Below are positions 22,114 to 32,658 of a stretch of 64,000 nt of DNA, piece after piece; within the stretch, counting starts at the first letter, position 1; every line of letters begins with the position of its first letter. The position numbers and the translations under genes are program-made. The notes under the pieces are model-generated. The model had not been told where the DNA came from and made no database searches. It saw nothing but the letters and a program-made list of their open reading frames with translations. The stretch spans positions 18,023,012 through 18,087,011 of the forward strand of contig NC_089318.1 in the NCBI RefSeq assembly GCF_036669915.1, read 5' to 3'. This DNA comes from Pocillopora verrucosa. Lineage: Eukaryota > Cnidaria > Anthozoa > Scleractinia > Pocilloporidae.

Positions 22114-24029
22114 AGGGGTATTAAATGGTCTTTGCGAGTATTTTCGAGCATGCGATCAGTGTGTTTATTTTTGCGAGCACGAGCAGTTGTCAAATTTTTC
22201 TCGCGAGCAGCGAGCACTTTAAAAAATACAGATGGCGAGCAGCGAGCACTTCGAGTATATCGTAAATTTTCGGAGTAGCCGGAATCTCTCTTTTATTAAT
22301 AGGATACGTTGTTTTGCGCCGAGTAATGGCTAGTAATCTGGCTGACACCTCCAAAACAGAACAATAGATGCACAGCTAGGGCGTTTCAACCAGTCCCAGC
22401 ATCTTAAAGTAAATTGTGCCCTGCTTGATGCCAAATTACGTCACGTAGCTTCACGTAAGTCAGTCTGGGTGGACGCTCAAGAACTTCAAGAGCTCTCAAG
22501 GAGATCTACTAGATCCAAAGCTCCGCGATCTAAAGTTTTCCATCTCTTTCTAACCCGATGATAAAATGGAAGGTATGTTTTTTTGGTCATACAGTTCTTA
22601 TGAAATGCAAATAACCTGACATTCGGTCTAACAAGCATTTCGGGCTTCGGTTTCGATGATCGACAAATTGGTTTCCTGCTGGTTGACTGAAAAATATTCA
22701 ACGCAAGAAAAATATTCAACTTGGAGGCTTCTAGAATCTAACTAATTACAGCCGTACATATCTGACAAGGTCTGGTGGTAAGTCTAAATTCGAAGGTCAA
22801 ATAGTACTGGTAGCAGTAGTATTTCTCTAGATTACTTTCTACCCTCGCGGGTGCCTTTCATTTCGTGTTTCCGCGTGACATGGAGACAGTTTCTAGACAT
22901 GTCTCCTCGTTTGGCTAGGCCTTTAGTTTTTGATCAAAATAATTAAAGCAACAATTCATTTAAGACTTTCCCTGAGCCGGTGAAGCCCAAACGACCGAGT
23001 GTTGTTATTAATGTTGTTTTGTTTAATCGGTTTTCATATGCCACCGTTTGGCATCAGATTAGTATATGTAATCACATGAGGCCAAGTACTATTAAGGATT
23101 AATTGCACGAGAGTTTTCAAAATTTTCCAAAATTGCCCGAGTCGCGAAGCGACGAGGGCAATTTGGAAAATTTTGAAAACTCAAGTGCAATTAATCCTTA
23201 ATAGTACGAGGTCTCATGGGATTACTTGTTTATCAATAAAGGGCAAAATTTATACGAAGGAAAATCACGCGCGCACGGATTAGCCAATCATTAACAGGTA
23301 ATCATGCCCTCTCTTGATTACTAAAAATGCCCTCGATTAAGAAAAAATGCCCTCTCTCTCAACCAATCAGCGCTCAGTAATTTTGCCTTTTATTGATAAT
23401 AATAGTTATTATTACGAGTGGCCAGGAAGCTTCCAAGGTTGCAAAAACCGCTACAAAATGCGATCCGAGTACACTGTTTCAGAATATCATGACTCTCTCT
23501 ATTTCATTTCCCACTTTCCATCGGAAAATCCATCATATCTACAAACCCTAATAATTTGCTTAAATAAATGGGAATTTAGATCAAGAAAGGTTCGCAAGAT
23601 ATGATGTCTCCACAGGAGATTATGTCACCTTCCGTCATGTCGAGCTTCCTCTCAACTATATCAGAGTTTCCTGGTAAATAGATTGTGTTCCAGTCACGTT
23701 TTCTTGTTCAAGCGAAAGAAGGTTTAGGCCCGGGAAACTGGTCAAAGAAACAACAGACTGAAGCCAGAGGTAAGGATGTTTCAACCTTTTTGTTTTAACC
23801 ATAGCATAACTGATTTATCGTTTATATATGTTTAAAAAATAACTACAAAGCAGAATTAACGAAATTTCGAGCAATCGAGCACATGTTAACGAGAATGCGA
23901 GCATGCCAGCAGTTGCAAAAATTTTGCGAGAACGAGCAAGCGAGCACCCGTGTAATTTTTGCAAGCAATTCGAGCAAAGACCAAATTTTGCGAGCACTTT
24001 TGAATTGAATGGGACCGTTCGATACCCCT
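22114..24029. mobile_element. 1.9-kb element with AGGGGTAT...ATACCCCT ends and GAAAGA duplication
   Basis: In unit 1 the sequence GAAAAACGAAAGAAAAATC followed by AAGAGTTGCTTGGG is continuous (about 10000-10025). In unit 2 it is split: AGGGGTAT begins at 22114, ATACCCCT ends at 24029, and GAAAGA flanks both sides (22108-22113 and 24030-24035). Both subterminal regions are rich in GCGAGCA/CGAGCAC motifs (22140-22260 and 23855-23995), probably transposase-binding repeats. No transposase frame is recognised, so it is probably nonautonomous. A palindromic MITE is nested inside it. Confidence 0.7.
23069..23226. mobile_element. Palindromic foldback MITE, ~75-bp arms
   Basis: The sequence from TAATCACATGAGGCC to TTGCCCGAGTCGC is inverted after a very short centre (GCGAAGC near 23147). 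The arms include GTACTATTAAGGATTAATTG and GAGTTTTCAAAATTTTCC. A strong single-strand hairpin is expected. Confidence 0.8.
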
Positions 24030-24231
24030 GAAAGAGTGAGTTGCTTGGGTACAGCCTCGCTCAAGCTAATCAATGTAAATTGTTGATAAAAGTGGTCTAA
24101 GTTTATTCTAATCATTATTCCCTTGATCCGTAGATCAAATTGACGGAGAAGTACTGTGAGAGTTGTTTGATAGGAACAGCTAAATTGAATAATGAAAATG
24201 ACAACAGGTATCACGTCAAGTCTGTCAAGAC
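24030..24231. repeat. Duplicated 3' flank of the transporter gene (unit 2 copy)
   Basis: TTGCTTGGGTACAG..TC.CTC and, from about 24105, TTCTAATCATTATTC.CTTG to CACGTCAAGTCTGTCAAGAC match 10020-10060 and 10757-10880. The exon at 10548-10717 has no counterpart here. The match breaks at 24231, where the composite element begins, and resumes at 37103. Confidence 0.75.
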
Positions 24232-25650
24232 CACAGGCGGCCCAAGCTCACGTCTCGAGAAAAAGCCAACGATGAATTCATGAACGCGTCACGCGTTGTG
24301 TGACTCGGTGTTAAGTTACGGGAGGAACCGTTGAAAATTTGAACACGTTATAAGGAATAGTATGGGGAACGAAATATGGTCGATTTACAACGATAAATAT
24401 TTCGAAATATGAATATTTTAGACGTAAAATCAATAAAACTTACTCATGCCCTGTGTATCCGTCGTAGTTTCTGGCGATTTCTGCCGTTTTAAGCTTGCTT
24501 TACCATCACTGTTATCCATGTCAAAAGACGAAGTCAAGGCTGCACTCTCTGATTTCGACCGTGGTCCACGCGGAGGTGGTTTGCGCCCCGAAAATCCTCC
24601 CGATCGACATTTTTCTCAGCCACACTTCACGATCTAAGATCACTGCACCCTTGGACATGTCTCAGTACCAAAACTTCACGCGCATTTCGCTGGAAACGAG
24701 CATTTTCTACCTGAATTTCCAGTTTCGCTTCTTTCTGGTTATGCTTTGAACACGGAGACTGGACACGGCCGCGAAAGAGACTTGGGTACGAGGTCAATTT
24801 TCTCTCTACCGCGTGTGGTACGGTCGATTAGTGTACAACACTTACCCCATCCCTACAGTTATTTTTTCTAGGGTGGGTGGATTACTTGAAACATTGTAAG
24901 TGGTCTACATTCTTACAAAAGGAAAGAAGATTATTAACGCGGGAAAGAATGACAATGTCGAATTACCTCACACACAGGTATTTTGTGGTAGATTGTGTGT
25001 GTTATGCGAATAAATGTAACCAAAAATAAACTGTATTGGTGCCACGGACACCTGTTAGTACAAAATGTAGACAGCAGACTGCAGACCGGATACAAAATAT
25101 AGACTGCAGAGTGGGTACAAAATGCAGACTGAGAATCTGAAGAGTTTTCACGTCTGGTATATAATAACATGTCATCTTACAGCTTACCGAGCGTCACGCA
25201 ATCGCTTTTCCGCGATCAGCCTTCACGACTATTTTTCACTATTGTGGAAAATTCCTGGCCCATTTCTTGATGAAAATCGATCGTAATATAATTTCAAGCC
25301 TTCAACATAGTTGGTTGGTGTGATGTCTGTACAGATTTTACCAATGTAATAAAAGTATATGACGTGAATAATAGTGATGGTAAAGCAAGCTTAAAACGGC
25401 AACAATCGCCAGAAACTACAACGGATACACAGGGTATGTGTAAGTTTTATTGATTTTACGAGAAAAATCTTCATATTTCGAAATATTTATCGTTGTAAAT
25501 CGACCATATTTCGTTCCCTATACTATTCCTAATAACGTGTTCAAATTTTCAACGGTTCCTAGTATAACCTACTCTGAGTCACACAATGCGTAACGCGTTC
25601 GTGAATTAATCGTTGGCTCTTTCTCGAGACGTGACCTTGGGTTGCCTGTG
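24232..25650. mobile_element. TIR element X, left copy (1419 bp)
   Basis: It begins CACAGGCGGCCCAAGCTCAC and ends GTGACCTTGGGTTGCCTGTG. The inverted termini extend about 270-300 bp. Both termini contain the same short exon-like frame pointing outward (DGKASLKRQ.SPETTTDTQG), each followed by a TAAGTTTTATTG donor-like sequence; the left copy has ATG (minus strand, about 24516) and the inner copy has lost it. The middle contains GTACAAAATGCAGACTGCAG tandem repeats (25060-25130). Partial copies lie at 45473-46306, 57741-57876 and 59974-60841. Confidence 0.75.
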
Positions 25651-25723
25651 TTTATACGCGCCGAGATTTTTAACGGTCGCATAAAAACATAAGAAGCTCG
25701 TTGTTACGGCAAATATCATCGAC

Positions 25724-26087
25724 AATGGTCGGAACTAAGGGAAAAATGTACACAGAAATAAAAGTAAAGGAAAGGCGTTTTCTGGAGTTCAGAAACAAGC
25801 GAAAAGAGAGACAGAAACAACCGAAATCGTCAATCAAACTCCAAGCAGGTCTCGCGATTGCTCTGACTCTGAGGCTGAATGAAAAGAATTCATTGGTACT
25901 TCTGGAAAGAAAATGAAGATGCCATCCTCGCCTAATGATTCTTGCTCTGAGCTCTTGGAGATTGAGGATGAAAATGATGTGTTACAGGGACAAGGATACA
26001 GGCTTATCGATCAAGAGAGATTCTCCTCGACGCTCACTGAAGGACATGTTTCTGAAGAAGGTGTGAATTCACTTGGTTCTGTGTAAC
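25724..26087 (+). pseudogene. Transposase N-terminal-like exon, left arm, broken frame
   Basis: One frame runs from MVGTKGKMYTEIKVKERRFL. After an internal stop, another gives GYRLIDQERFSSTLTEGHVS, ending SLGSV and a stop at 26087. The YRLID.(E).(L/F)S pattern resembles the region ahead of the catalytic domain in Mutator-like transposases common in cnidarian genomes; this is a weak, remembered resemblance. The mirrored copy lies at about 35262-35611 on the minus strand. Confidence 0.35.
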
Positions 26088-26934
26088 CAACTTAAAAAGC
26101 TCTTTTAGAGGTTGTCATATGAATTCCCGAAAACACTTATTTTGTACCTCAGGATGTATTACTTCAATTAATCTGAAGTTTTCAGGGCTGTATTCTCTTA
26201 CTGAGTTGAGTTGGATAAGCTGACAGTTTCTCCATAAGCTGAATTTTAAGTAAGATATTGTGGAATAACTCACCTAATAATCTCGGTGAACTTTGAAGGG
26301 GCACTGTGCCCATAATAAAAACGACTCCAAAAGTTCCTCAGCTCATCCAAAAGAACGACCCTAGTACTTTGTTTTGACACTAAAAACACTTGATTTCATG
26401 CAATCTTTGTGCAGTTATCTTTTCTCAAGTATACCTAGGTTTTTCACACCATGTGGTGGACAAATTGATCTGATGTCAAATAACAAATTAGTTTAGGGCA
26501 ACATATTAGTTATATTCAGTATGTGTGATTCCTAAGCTTTCCTTTGGTATATAGGTTAACATGGTTCAGAAATAAAGTCATTGAAGTACTCTTGTTTGCC
26601 TTTTTTTCATGTTTACCCCCTCTGTAAGAGTAGTCTGAGTCTGGTCATAGTCTAGTCCTAGACAAGTTTAAGACATATATTTTGGTCTTCTTATCTTTGA
26701 GCTGGACTGTTGCCAGATTTTTTGGAAAATGAAAATCTTAGCACTAACCTAAAGTCTGAACAGAAATAGTGTAGAAGTAGTCCTACTCGAAGAGGATGGG
26801 TAATTTTCGTTTAGCAATAAAAAAAGTTTTATCTTCATTTTTTTATGTTTGGTTCAATTTTTCTTTTTAACTTAGTATGAGGATTTAAGTATGCTTATTT
26901 TCTTGTCAAAATTTCGAAGGTTCTATAATATTCT
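26088..26934. other. Left palindrome arm, no gene recognised
   Basis: AT-rich arm sequence mirrored at about 30845-31667. No coding or RNA signal is seen. Confidence 0.5.
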
Positions 26935-27605
26935 TGCTAAGATCTTCAACGATCTTCCATTTCCTTGCCAGGATCTTCAAGGATAACTGACATTCTTGTC
27001 AAGATCTTTAAGGACCTTCAAATCTCTTGCAAAGATCTTTAATTTGGCTGTCAAAATCTTCAAGGATCTTTCTTTTTTTTGCCAAGATCTTCAAAGATCT
27101 TTCAATTTCTTGCCAAGATCTTTAAGGGTCTTTTATTTTCTTTCCAAGATCTTTAAGGATCTTCAAAATTTTCAACAAGATCCTTGAAGATCTTGGCAAG
27201 AAAACGAGAGATCCTCAAAGATCTTAACAAGAATTAGGAAGATCCTCAAAGAATTTTCAAAGATCTTTAAAGGATCTTCAAAATTCATGTAAAGATCTTT
27301 GAAGATCCAGACAAGATCTTCAAGGATCTTGACAGGAAAATGAAAGATCCTTAAAGATCTTGGCAAGAAAGTCAAAGATCCTCGAAGATCTTGGCAAGAA
27401 AATCAAAGATCCTTGAAGATCTTGGCAAGAAAATCAAAGATCCTTGAAGATCTTGGCAAGAAAATCAAAGATCCTTGAAGATCTTGGCAAGAAAATGAAG
27501 GATCCTTGAAGATCTTAACAAGAATTTTGAAGATCCTCAAGAGGATCCTCAAAGGTCCTCATGAAGATCTTGTAAGATCCTTAAAGATCCTCGAAAGATT
27601 TTCAC
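26935..27605. repeat. AAGATCTT-rich satellite, left arm
   Basis: About twenty imperfect units of CAAGATCTTCAAGGATCTTT with TTCTTGC spacers, period roughly 30-36 bp. The unit core is self-complementary and units switch orientation near 27175, so the array is an inverted repeat in itself. It is mirrored at 30160-30830. Confidence 0.85.
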
Positions 27606-28579
27606 CAGGGTGACAGTGCCACTAGATCCAGGCAGTGTTTCAAGAGCATTAAAGATGATCATCTTTGTCAAATAATTTCCCTCTTAATGCTCTTGAAACA
27701 CTAAATAACATTTTCAAAGTAAATGAAGAAGATCAACACTAAATGCAGTTTACATAGAGATATATTCTTCCAGGCCACAGCTGTGCACTGAATTATAGGA
27801 TCTTATTAACAGCCTCTAAGGTGCCCAGAAATTCACTGCTTTTATACCAAACCATAAATAGAAGACAAATGCATTGGGTCTCCAAAGGGCATAGTAATTG
27901 CCCATCTAAAATCTTAATTGTTTCTCTGAACAATAAAGGATGCCTGGTCTTGGTTTACCAGCAAAACAACTCTCACAGGAAATTTAACCCTTTACACCCT
28001 AGCATAATATGCTAGTCATTTTTAGTGGTCAAAGGGTTACTTAACACATGCAAAGTTTATAAACTCAAAAGTTTAATAATGTACTATTCTAAAATACAGA
28101 AATAATTTGCCACAAAATATTCTTATATTTTTATCTGATGAATGAGGAATAGAATAGGGGTTTCTGAATATACATATGGCTAACACATCAGGCCATTCCG
28201 TGATTTTAAATAACCAAATATTAATTAATAACTTACTATTTGTCTTCATGAAAATTGACAGGCCAAAGGAGAGATGCTTGGTTAAACTGCTCTCTAGTCA
28301 AAGGTGGATGTTTTGCCACATTAGCCACAAAGGGCTCCCCAAGAAAATTTGCTGCTGTCTTGTTTTGTTGTATAAGTTGAGTAAATGAATTGTCCGCTGC
28401 TACCTCATTCCTTACACATAAGATTATTTGTAGAAGTGATTCTGAAATTTGAAAAAAGGTTGATAAGAAAACGTAATTTTCATGATAAAATTTCGAAAAA
28501 AGAATTTAAAAGAGTTCTTGGTGAAATAGAAGAAATATATATTTAAAAAAAGTCATGCGAAATGAAAAAGATATCGGGT
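27606..28579. other. Left palindrome arm, no gene recognised; small nested inverted repeat
   Basis: GTGTTTCAAGAGCATTAA near 27636 is repeated in inverse near 27690, forming a ~70-bp TIR mini-element. An AACCCTTTACACCCTAGCA / AAAGGGTT mini-element lies at 27985-28035. A 70-codon open frame at 28176 is identical in both arms but resembles nothing known and is probably noncoding. Confidence 0.5.
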
Positions 28580-28651
28580 TCCCGTACCGGGAGTCGAACC
28601 CGGGTCGTCTGGGTGTTATTCCAGCAGTCTTCACCGTTAGACCATACGGGA
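28580..28651 (-). tRNA. tRNA-like gene, left arm (tRNA-Glu-like body, aberrant anticodon arm)
   Basis: The minus strand reads TCCCGTATGGTCTAACGGTG through GGGTTCGACTCCCGGTACGG and GA. The acceptor (TCCCGTA/TACGGGA), D arm (GTCT/AGAC) and T arm (CCGGG/CCCGG) pair fully. The A box (TGGTCTAACGG) and B box (GGTTCGACTCC) are intact, and TTTTT follows at 28570-28566. The anticodon arm is odd: GCTGG/CCAGA gives four pairs around an eight-base loop AATAACAC, so the isotype is uncertain (AAC would be valine; the body looks like glutamate). Likely transcribable, possibly not a working tRNA. Confidence 0.6.
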
Positions 28652-28691
28652 AACCTTAATTTAATTCAATAAAATTTATGATATAAATCCC

Positions 28692-28859
28692 TTTGTGTAT
28701 GTTAATGTATTCACATACTTTCTATGTGTGAATACATTAACATACATTTTGTGTATGTTAATGTATTCACATACTTTCTATGTGTGAATACATTAACATA
28801 CATTTTGTGTATGTTAATGTATTCACATACTTTCTATGTGTGAATACATTAACATACAC
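28692..28859. repeat. Hairpin array 1: three 56-bp units
   Basis: Each unit is GTGTATGTTAATGTATTCAC, ATACTTTCT, then the inverse of the first block, so every unit is itself a hairpin with arms of about 24 bp and a CTTTC loop. It is bounded by AAATCCC(TTT) and (AAA)GGGATTT. Confidence 0.9.
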
Positions 28860-28901
28860 AAAAGGGATTTATATAATAAAATTTATGATATAAATCCCTT
28901 T
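28860..28901. other. Centre of the giant palindrome
   Basis: AAAGGGATTTATATAATAAA followed by ATTTATGATATAAATCCCTT lies between the two hairpin arrays. The mirror axis falls near 28881. Confidence 0.75.
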
Positions 28902-29068
28902 GTGTATGTTAATGTATTCACATACTTTCTATGTGTGAATACATTAACATACATTTTGTGTATGTTAATGTGTTCACATACTTTCTATGTGTGAATACAT
29001 TAACATACATTTTGTGTATGTTAATGTATTCACATACTTTCTATGTGTGAATACATTAACATACACAA
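28902..29068. repeat. Hairpin array 2: three 56-bp units
   Basis: Same 56-bp units as 28692-28859, with one base difference in the second unit (GTGTTCACAT for GTATTCACAT). Together the arrays give six tandem hairpins at the palindrome centre. Confidence 0.9.
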
Positions 29069-29110
29069 AAGGGATTTATATAATAAATTTCTTTGAATCA
29101 AGTTAAGATT

Positions 29111-29182
29111 TCCCGTATGGTCTAACGGTGAAGACTGCTGTAATAACACCCAGACGACCCGGGTTCGACTCCCGGTACGGGA
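29111..29182 (+). tRNA. tRNA-like gene, right arm (mirror copy)
   Basis: Same 72-base sequence as the left-arm copy except for one base in the anticodon stem (GCTGT for GCTGG), which removes a further pair. The A and B boxes are intact and TTTTT follows at 29193-29197. The two copies are divergent and about 460 bp apart, each transcribed away from the hairpin arrays. Confidence 0.6.
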
Positions 29183-30159
29183 ACCCGATATCTTTTTCAT
29201 TTCGCATGACTTTTTTTAAATATATATTTCTTCTATTTCACCAAGAACTCTTTTAAATTCTTTTTTCGAAATTTTATCATGAAAATTACGTTTTCTTATC
29301 AACCTTTTTTCAAATTTCAGAATCACTTCTACAAATAATCTTATGTGTAAGGAATGAGGTAGCAGCGGACAATTCATTTACTCAACTTATACAACAAAAC
29401 AAGACAGCAGCAAATTTTCTTGGGGAGCCCTTTGTGGCTAATGTGGCAAAACATCCACCTTTGACTAGAGAGCAGTTTAACCAAGCATCTCTCCTTTGGC
29501 CTGTCAATTTTCATGAAGACAAATAGTAAGTTATTAATTAATATTTGGTTATTTAAAATCACGGAATGGCCTGATGTGTTAGCCATATGTATATTCAGAA
29601 ACCCCTATTCTATTCCTCATTCATCAGATAAAAATATAAGAATATTTTGTGGCAAATTATTTCTGTATTTTAGAATAGTACATTATTAAACTTTTGAGTT
29701 TATAAACTTTGCATGTGTTAAGTAACCCTTTGACCACTAAAAATGACTAGCATATTATGCTAGGGTGTAAAGGGTTAAATTTCCTGTGAGAGTTGTTTTG
29801 CTGGTAAACCAAGACCAGGCATCCTTTATTGTTCAGAGAAACAATTAAGATTTTAGATGGGCAATTACTATGCCCTTTTGGAGACCCAATGCATTTGTCT
29901 TCTATTTATGGTTTGGTATAAAAGCAGTGAATTTCTGGGCACCTTAGAGGCTGTTAATAAGATCCTATAATTCAGTGCACAGCTGTGGCCTGGAAGAATA
30001 TATCTCTATGTAAACTGCATTTAGTGTTGATCTTCTTCATTTACTTTGAAAATGTTATTTAGTGTTTCAAGAGCATTAAGAGGGAAATTATTTGACAAAG
30101 ATGATCATCTTTAATGCTCTTGAAACACTGCCTGGATCTAGTGGCACTGTCACCCTGGT
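29183..30159. other. Right palindrome arm, mirror of 27606-28579
   Basis: No independent gene. The sequence mirrors the left arm almost base for base. Confidence 0.6.
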
Positions 30160-30830
30160 GAAAATCTTTCGAGGATCTTTAAGGATCTTACAAGATCTTC
30201 ATGAGGACCTTTGAGGATCCTCTTGAGGATCTTCAAAATTCTTGTTAAGATCTTCAAGGATCCTTCATTTTCTTGCCAAGATCTTCAAGGATCTTTGATT
30301 TTCTTGCCAAGATCTTCAAGGATCTTTGATTTTCTTGCCAAGATCTTCAAGGATCTTTGATTTTCTTGCCAAGATCTTCGAGGATCTTTGACTTTCTTGC
30401 CAAGATCTTTAAGGATCTTTCATTTTCCTGTCAAGATCCTTGAAGATCTTGTCTGGATCTTCAAAGATCTTTACATGAATTTTGAAGATCCTTTAAAGAT
30501 CTTTGAAAATTCTTTGAGGATCTTCCTAATTCTTGTTAAGATCTTTGAGGATCTCTCGTTTTCTTGCCAAGATCTTCAAGGATCTTGTTGAAAATTTTGA
30601 AGATCCTTAAAGATCTTGGAAAGAAAATAAAAGACCCTTAAAGATCTTGGCAAGAAATTGAAAGATCTTTGAAGATCTTGGCAAAAAAAAGAAAGATCCT
30701 TGAAGATTTTGACAGCCAAATTAAAGATCTTTGCAAGAGATTTGAAGGTCCTTAAAGATCTTGACAAGAATGTCAGTTATCCTTGAAGATCCTGGCAAGG
30801 AAATGGAAGATCGTTGAAGATCTTAGCAAG
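30160..30830. repeat. AAGATCTT-rich satellite, right arm
   Basis: Mirror image of 26935-27605 with the same unit order and nearly the same sequence. Confidence 0.85.
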
Positions 30831-31821
30831 AATATTATAGAACCTTCGAAATTTTGACAAGAAAATAAGCATACTTAAATCCTCATACTAAGTTAAAAAG
30901 AAAAATTGAACCAAACATAAAAAATGAAGATAAAACTTTTTTATTGCTAAACGAAAATTACCCATCCTCTTCGAGTAGGACTACTTCTACACTATTTCTG
31001 TTCAGACTTTAGGTTAGTGCTAAGATTTTCATTTTCCAAAAAATCTGGCAACAGTCCAGCTCAAAGATAAGAAGACCAAAATATATGTCTTAAACTTGTC
31101 TAGGACTAGACTATGACCAGACTCAGACTACTCTTACAGAGGGGGTAAACATGAAAAAAAGGCAAACAAGAGTACTTCAATGACTTTATTTCTGAACCAT
31201 GTTAACCTATATACCAAAGGAAAGCTTAGGAATCACACATACTGAATATAACTAATATGTTGCCCTAAACTAATTTGTTATTTGACATCAGATCAATTTG
31301 TCCACCACATGGTGTGAAAAACCTAGGTATACTTGAGAAAAGATAACTGCACAAAGATTGCATGAAATCAAGTGTTTTTAGTGTCAAAACAAAGTACTAG
31401 GGTCGTTCTTTTGGATGAGCTGAGGAACTTTTGGAGTCGTTTTTATTATGGGCACAGTGCCCCTTCAAAGTTCACCGAGATTATTAGGTGAGTTATTCCA
31501 CAATATCTTACTTAAAATTCAGCTTATGGAGAAACTGTCAGCTTATCCAACTCAACTCAGTAAGAGAATACAGCCCTGAAAACTTCAGATTAATTGAAGT
31601 AATACATCCTGAGGTACAAAATAAGTGTTTTCGGGAATTCATATGACAACCTCTAAAAGAGCTTTTTGTGTCTGCTGCATTTATAATGCATGCAGACACT
31701 TAGATAAGCTGTAAAACGCGCGACCAGCTACTTCATATACGACAAGATCTCGGATTTACTCTTGACGTTTCACTGCGGATTCCATTTGGTGATGTGATAC
31801 ATGAAGTATGCACGGAGGGGT

Positions 31822-31888
31822 AATACTTTCGGCCTGTAATACTTTCGGCCTGTAATACTTTCGGCCTGTAATACTTTCGGCCTGTAAT
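31822..31888. repeat. 16-bp tandem repeat, about 4.5 copies
   Basis: TAATACTTTCGGCCTG is repeated without change near the 5' end of the Helentron-like insertion. Confidence 0.9.
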
Positions 31889-32336
31889 ACTTTCGGGTGC
31901 AAACTTCGTTCCTCAGGGGAATAATCTATCCAATCGGATACGAGGAAAGGACAAAGGAAAGAGGTCGTGGCAAGCTACCGATTTCCGGGAAGACTCGGAA
32001 CCAATCAAATCTGAGAAAAGGACAAAGTCAAATCCGTCAAACTATGTGCTTTCGAAAAACGTTTGGGTTGCGTCGTATCGTCCTGATTTCGTTCGTCAAG
32101 CCAGGGTGTATTATTGCTTGCAAGGTGAGTGATCTTTTCGCTTTTCATATTTATGATGGATTTCTTAAAAGGTGTTTTCTCATTTTGCCACAGCATTCGC
32201 ACTGGGTGTCATTCCGGCCGAGTGAAAGGTTTTGAAAGATGCTTTGAATTTGTAAATCGACTGAAGCTTTCTCGGCGCCAACACGATCACCGCCCGGTTA
32301 TTTTGCAAGTGCTCAGGACGCAAAATAAGCTTTATG

Positions 32337-32462
32337 AGCCCCATTTGGGGAATGCAAAGTTCCTTCGGGGAACAATTGAGCTCCATTTGGGGAATGAAAA
32401 GCCCGTTAAGGGAATTATTAAGTCTCACTTGGGGATTACAAAGCCCAATGCGGGATATAATA
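32337..32462. repeat. 42-bp tandem repeat, three diverged copies
   Basis: Units of the form (C/T)CCATTTGGGGAATG.AAAG, about 42 bp each. The period is a multiple of three, so one plus-strand frame shows a repeated 14-residue pattern (SPIWGMQSSFGEQL and variants). No function is recognised. Confidence 0.7.
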
Positions 32463-32658
32463 TGCCCTGTTTACGAAATGGATTTGGCAGAAGATACATG
32501 TATTTCACTACACACATGAAAACATCTATCACTAGACAAACATGTGCGAAAGCTGTGGTAATTTTATACAGAGGAGAGAAACCTAGAACTAGTATTCTTC
32601 ATGATAATTACTATCTAAGCATCGCTATGAACAGATCTTTGCATACAGTTGTAAGGTA

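Noticed and set aside
24446..24749. Two overlapping plus-strand frames in X, repeated in the other copy
   Set aside because: They are antisense to the outward exon on the minus strand and lack splice or domain signals.
26996..27375. Long open frames rich in Lys, Phe, Leu and Asp across the satellite
   Set aside because: They are translations of the AAGATCTT repeat (KIFKDL pattern) on both strands, not proteins.
28176..28388. 70-codon open frame, identical in both palindrome arms
   Set aside because: Identity is explained by the palindrome. No domain or codon signal is seen, and the same frame would be preserved by recent arm duplication alone.
28580..29182. CRISPR-like look of regularly repeated 56-bp units
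   Set aside because: The units have no unique spacers and are tandem hairpins in a eukaryotic transposon.
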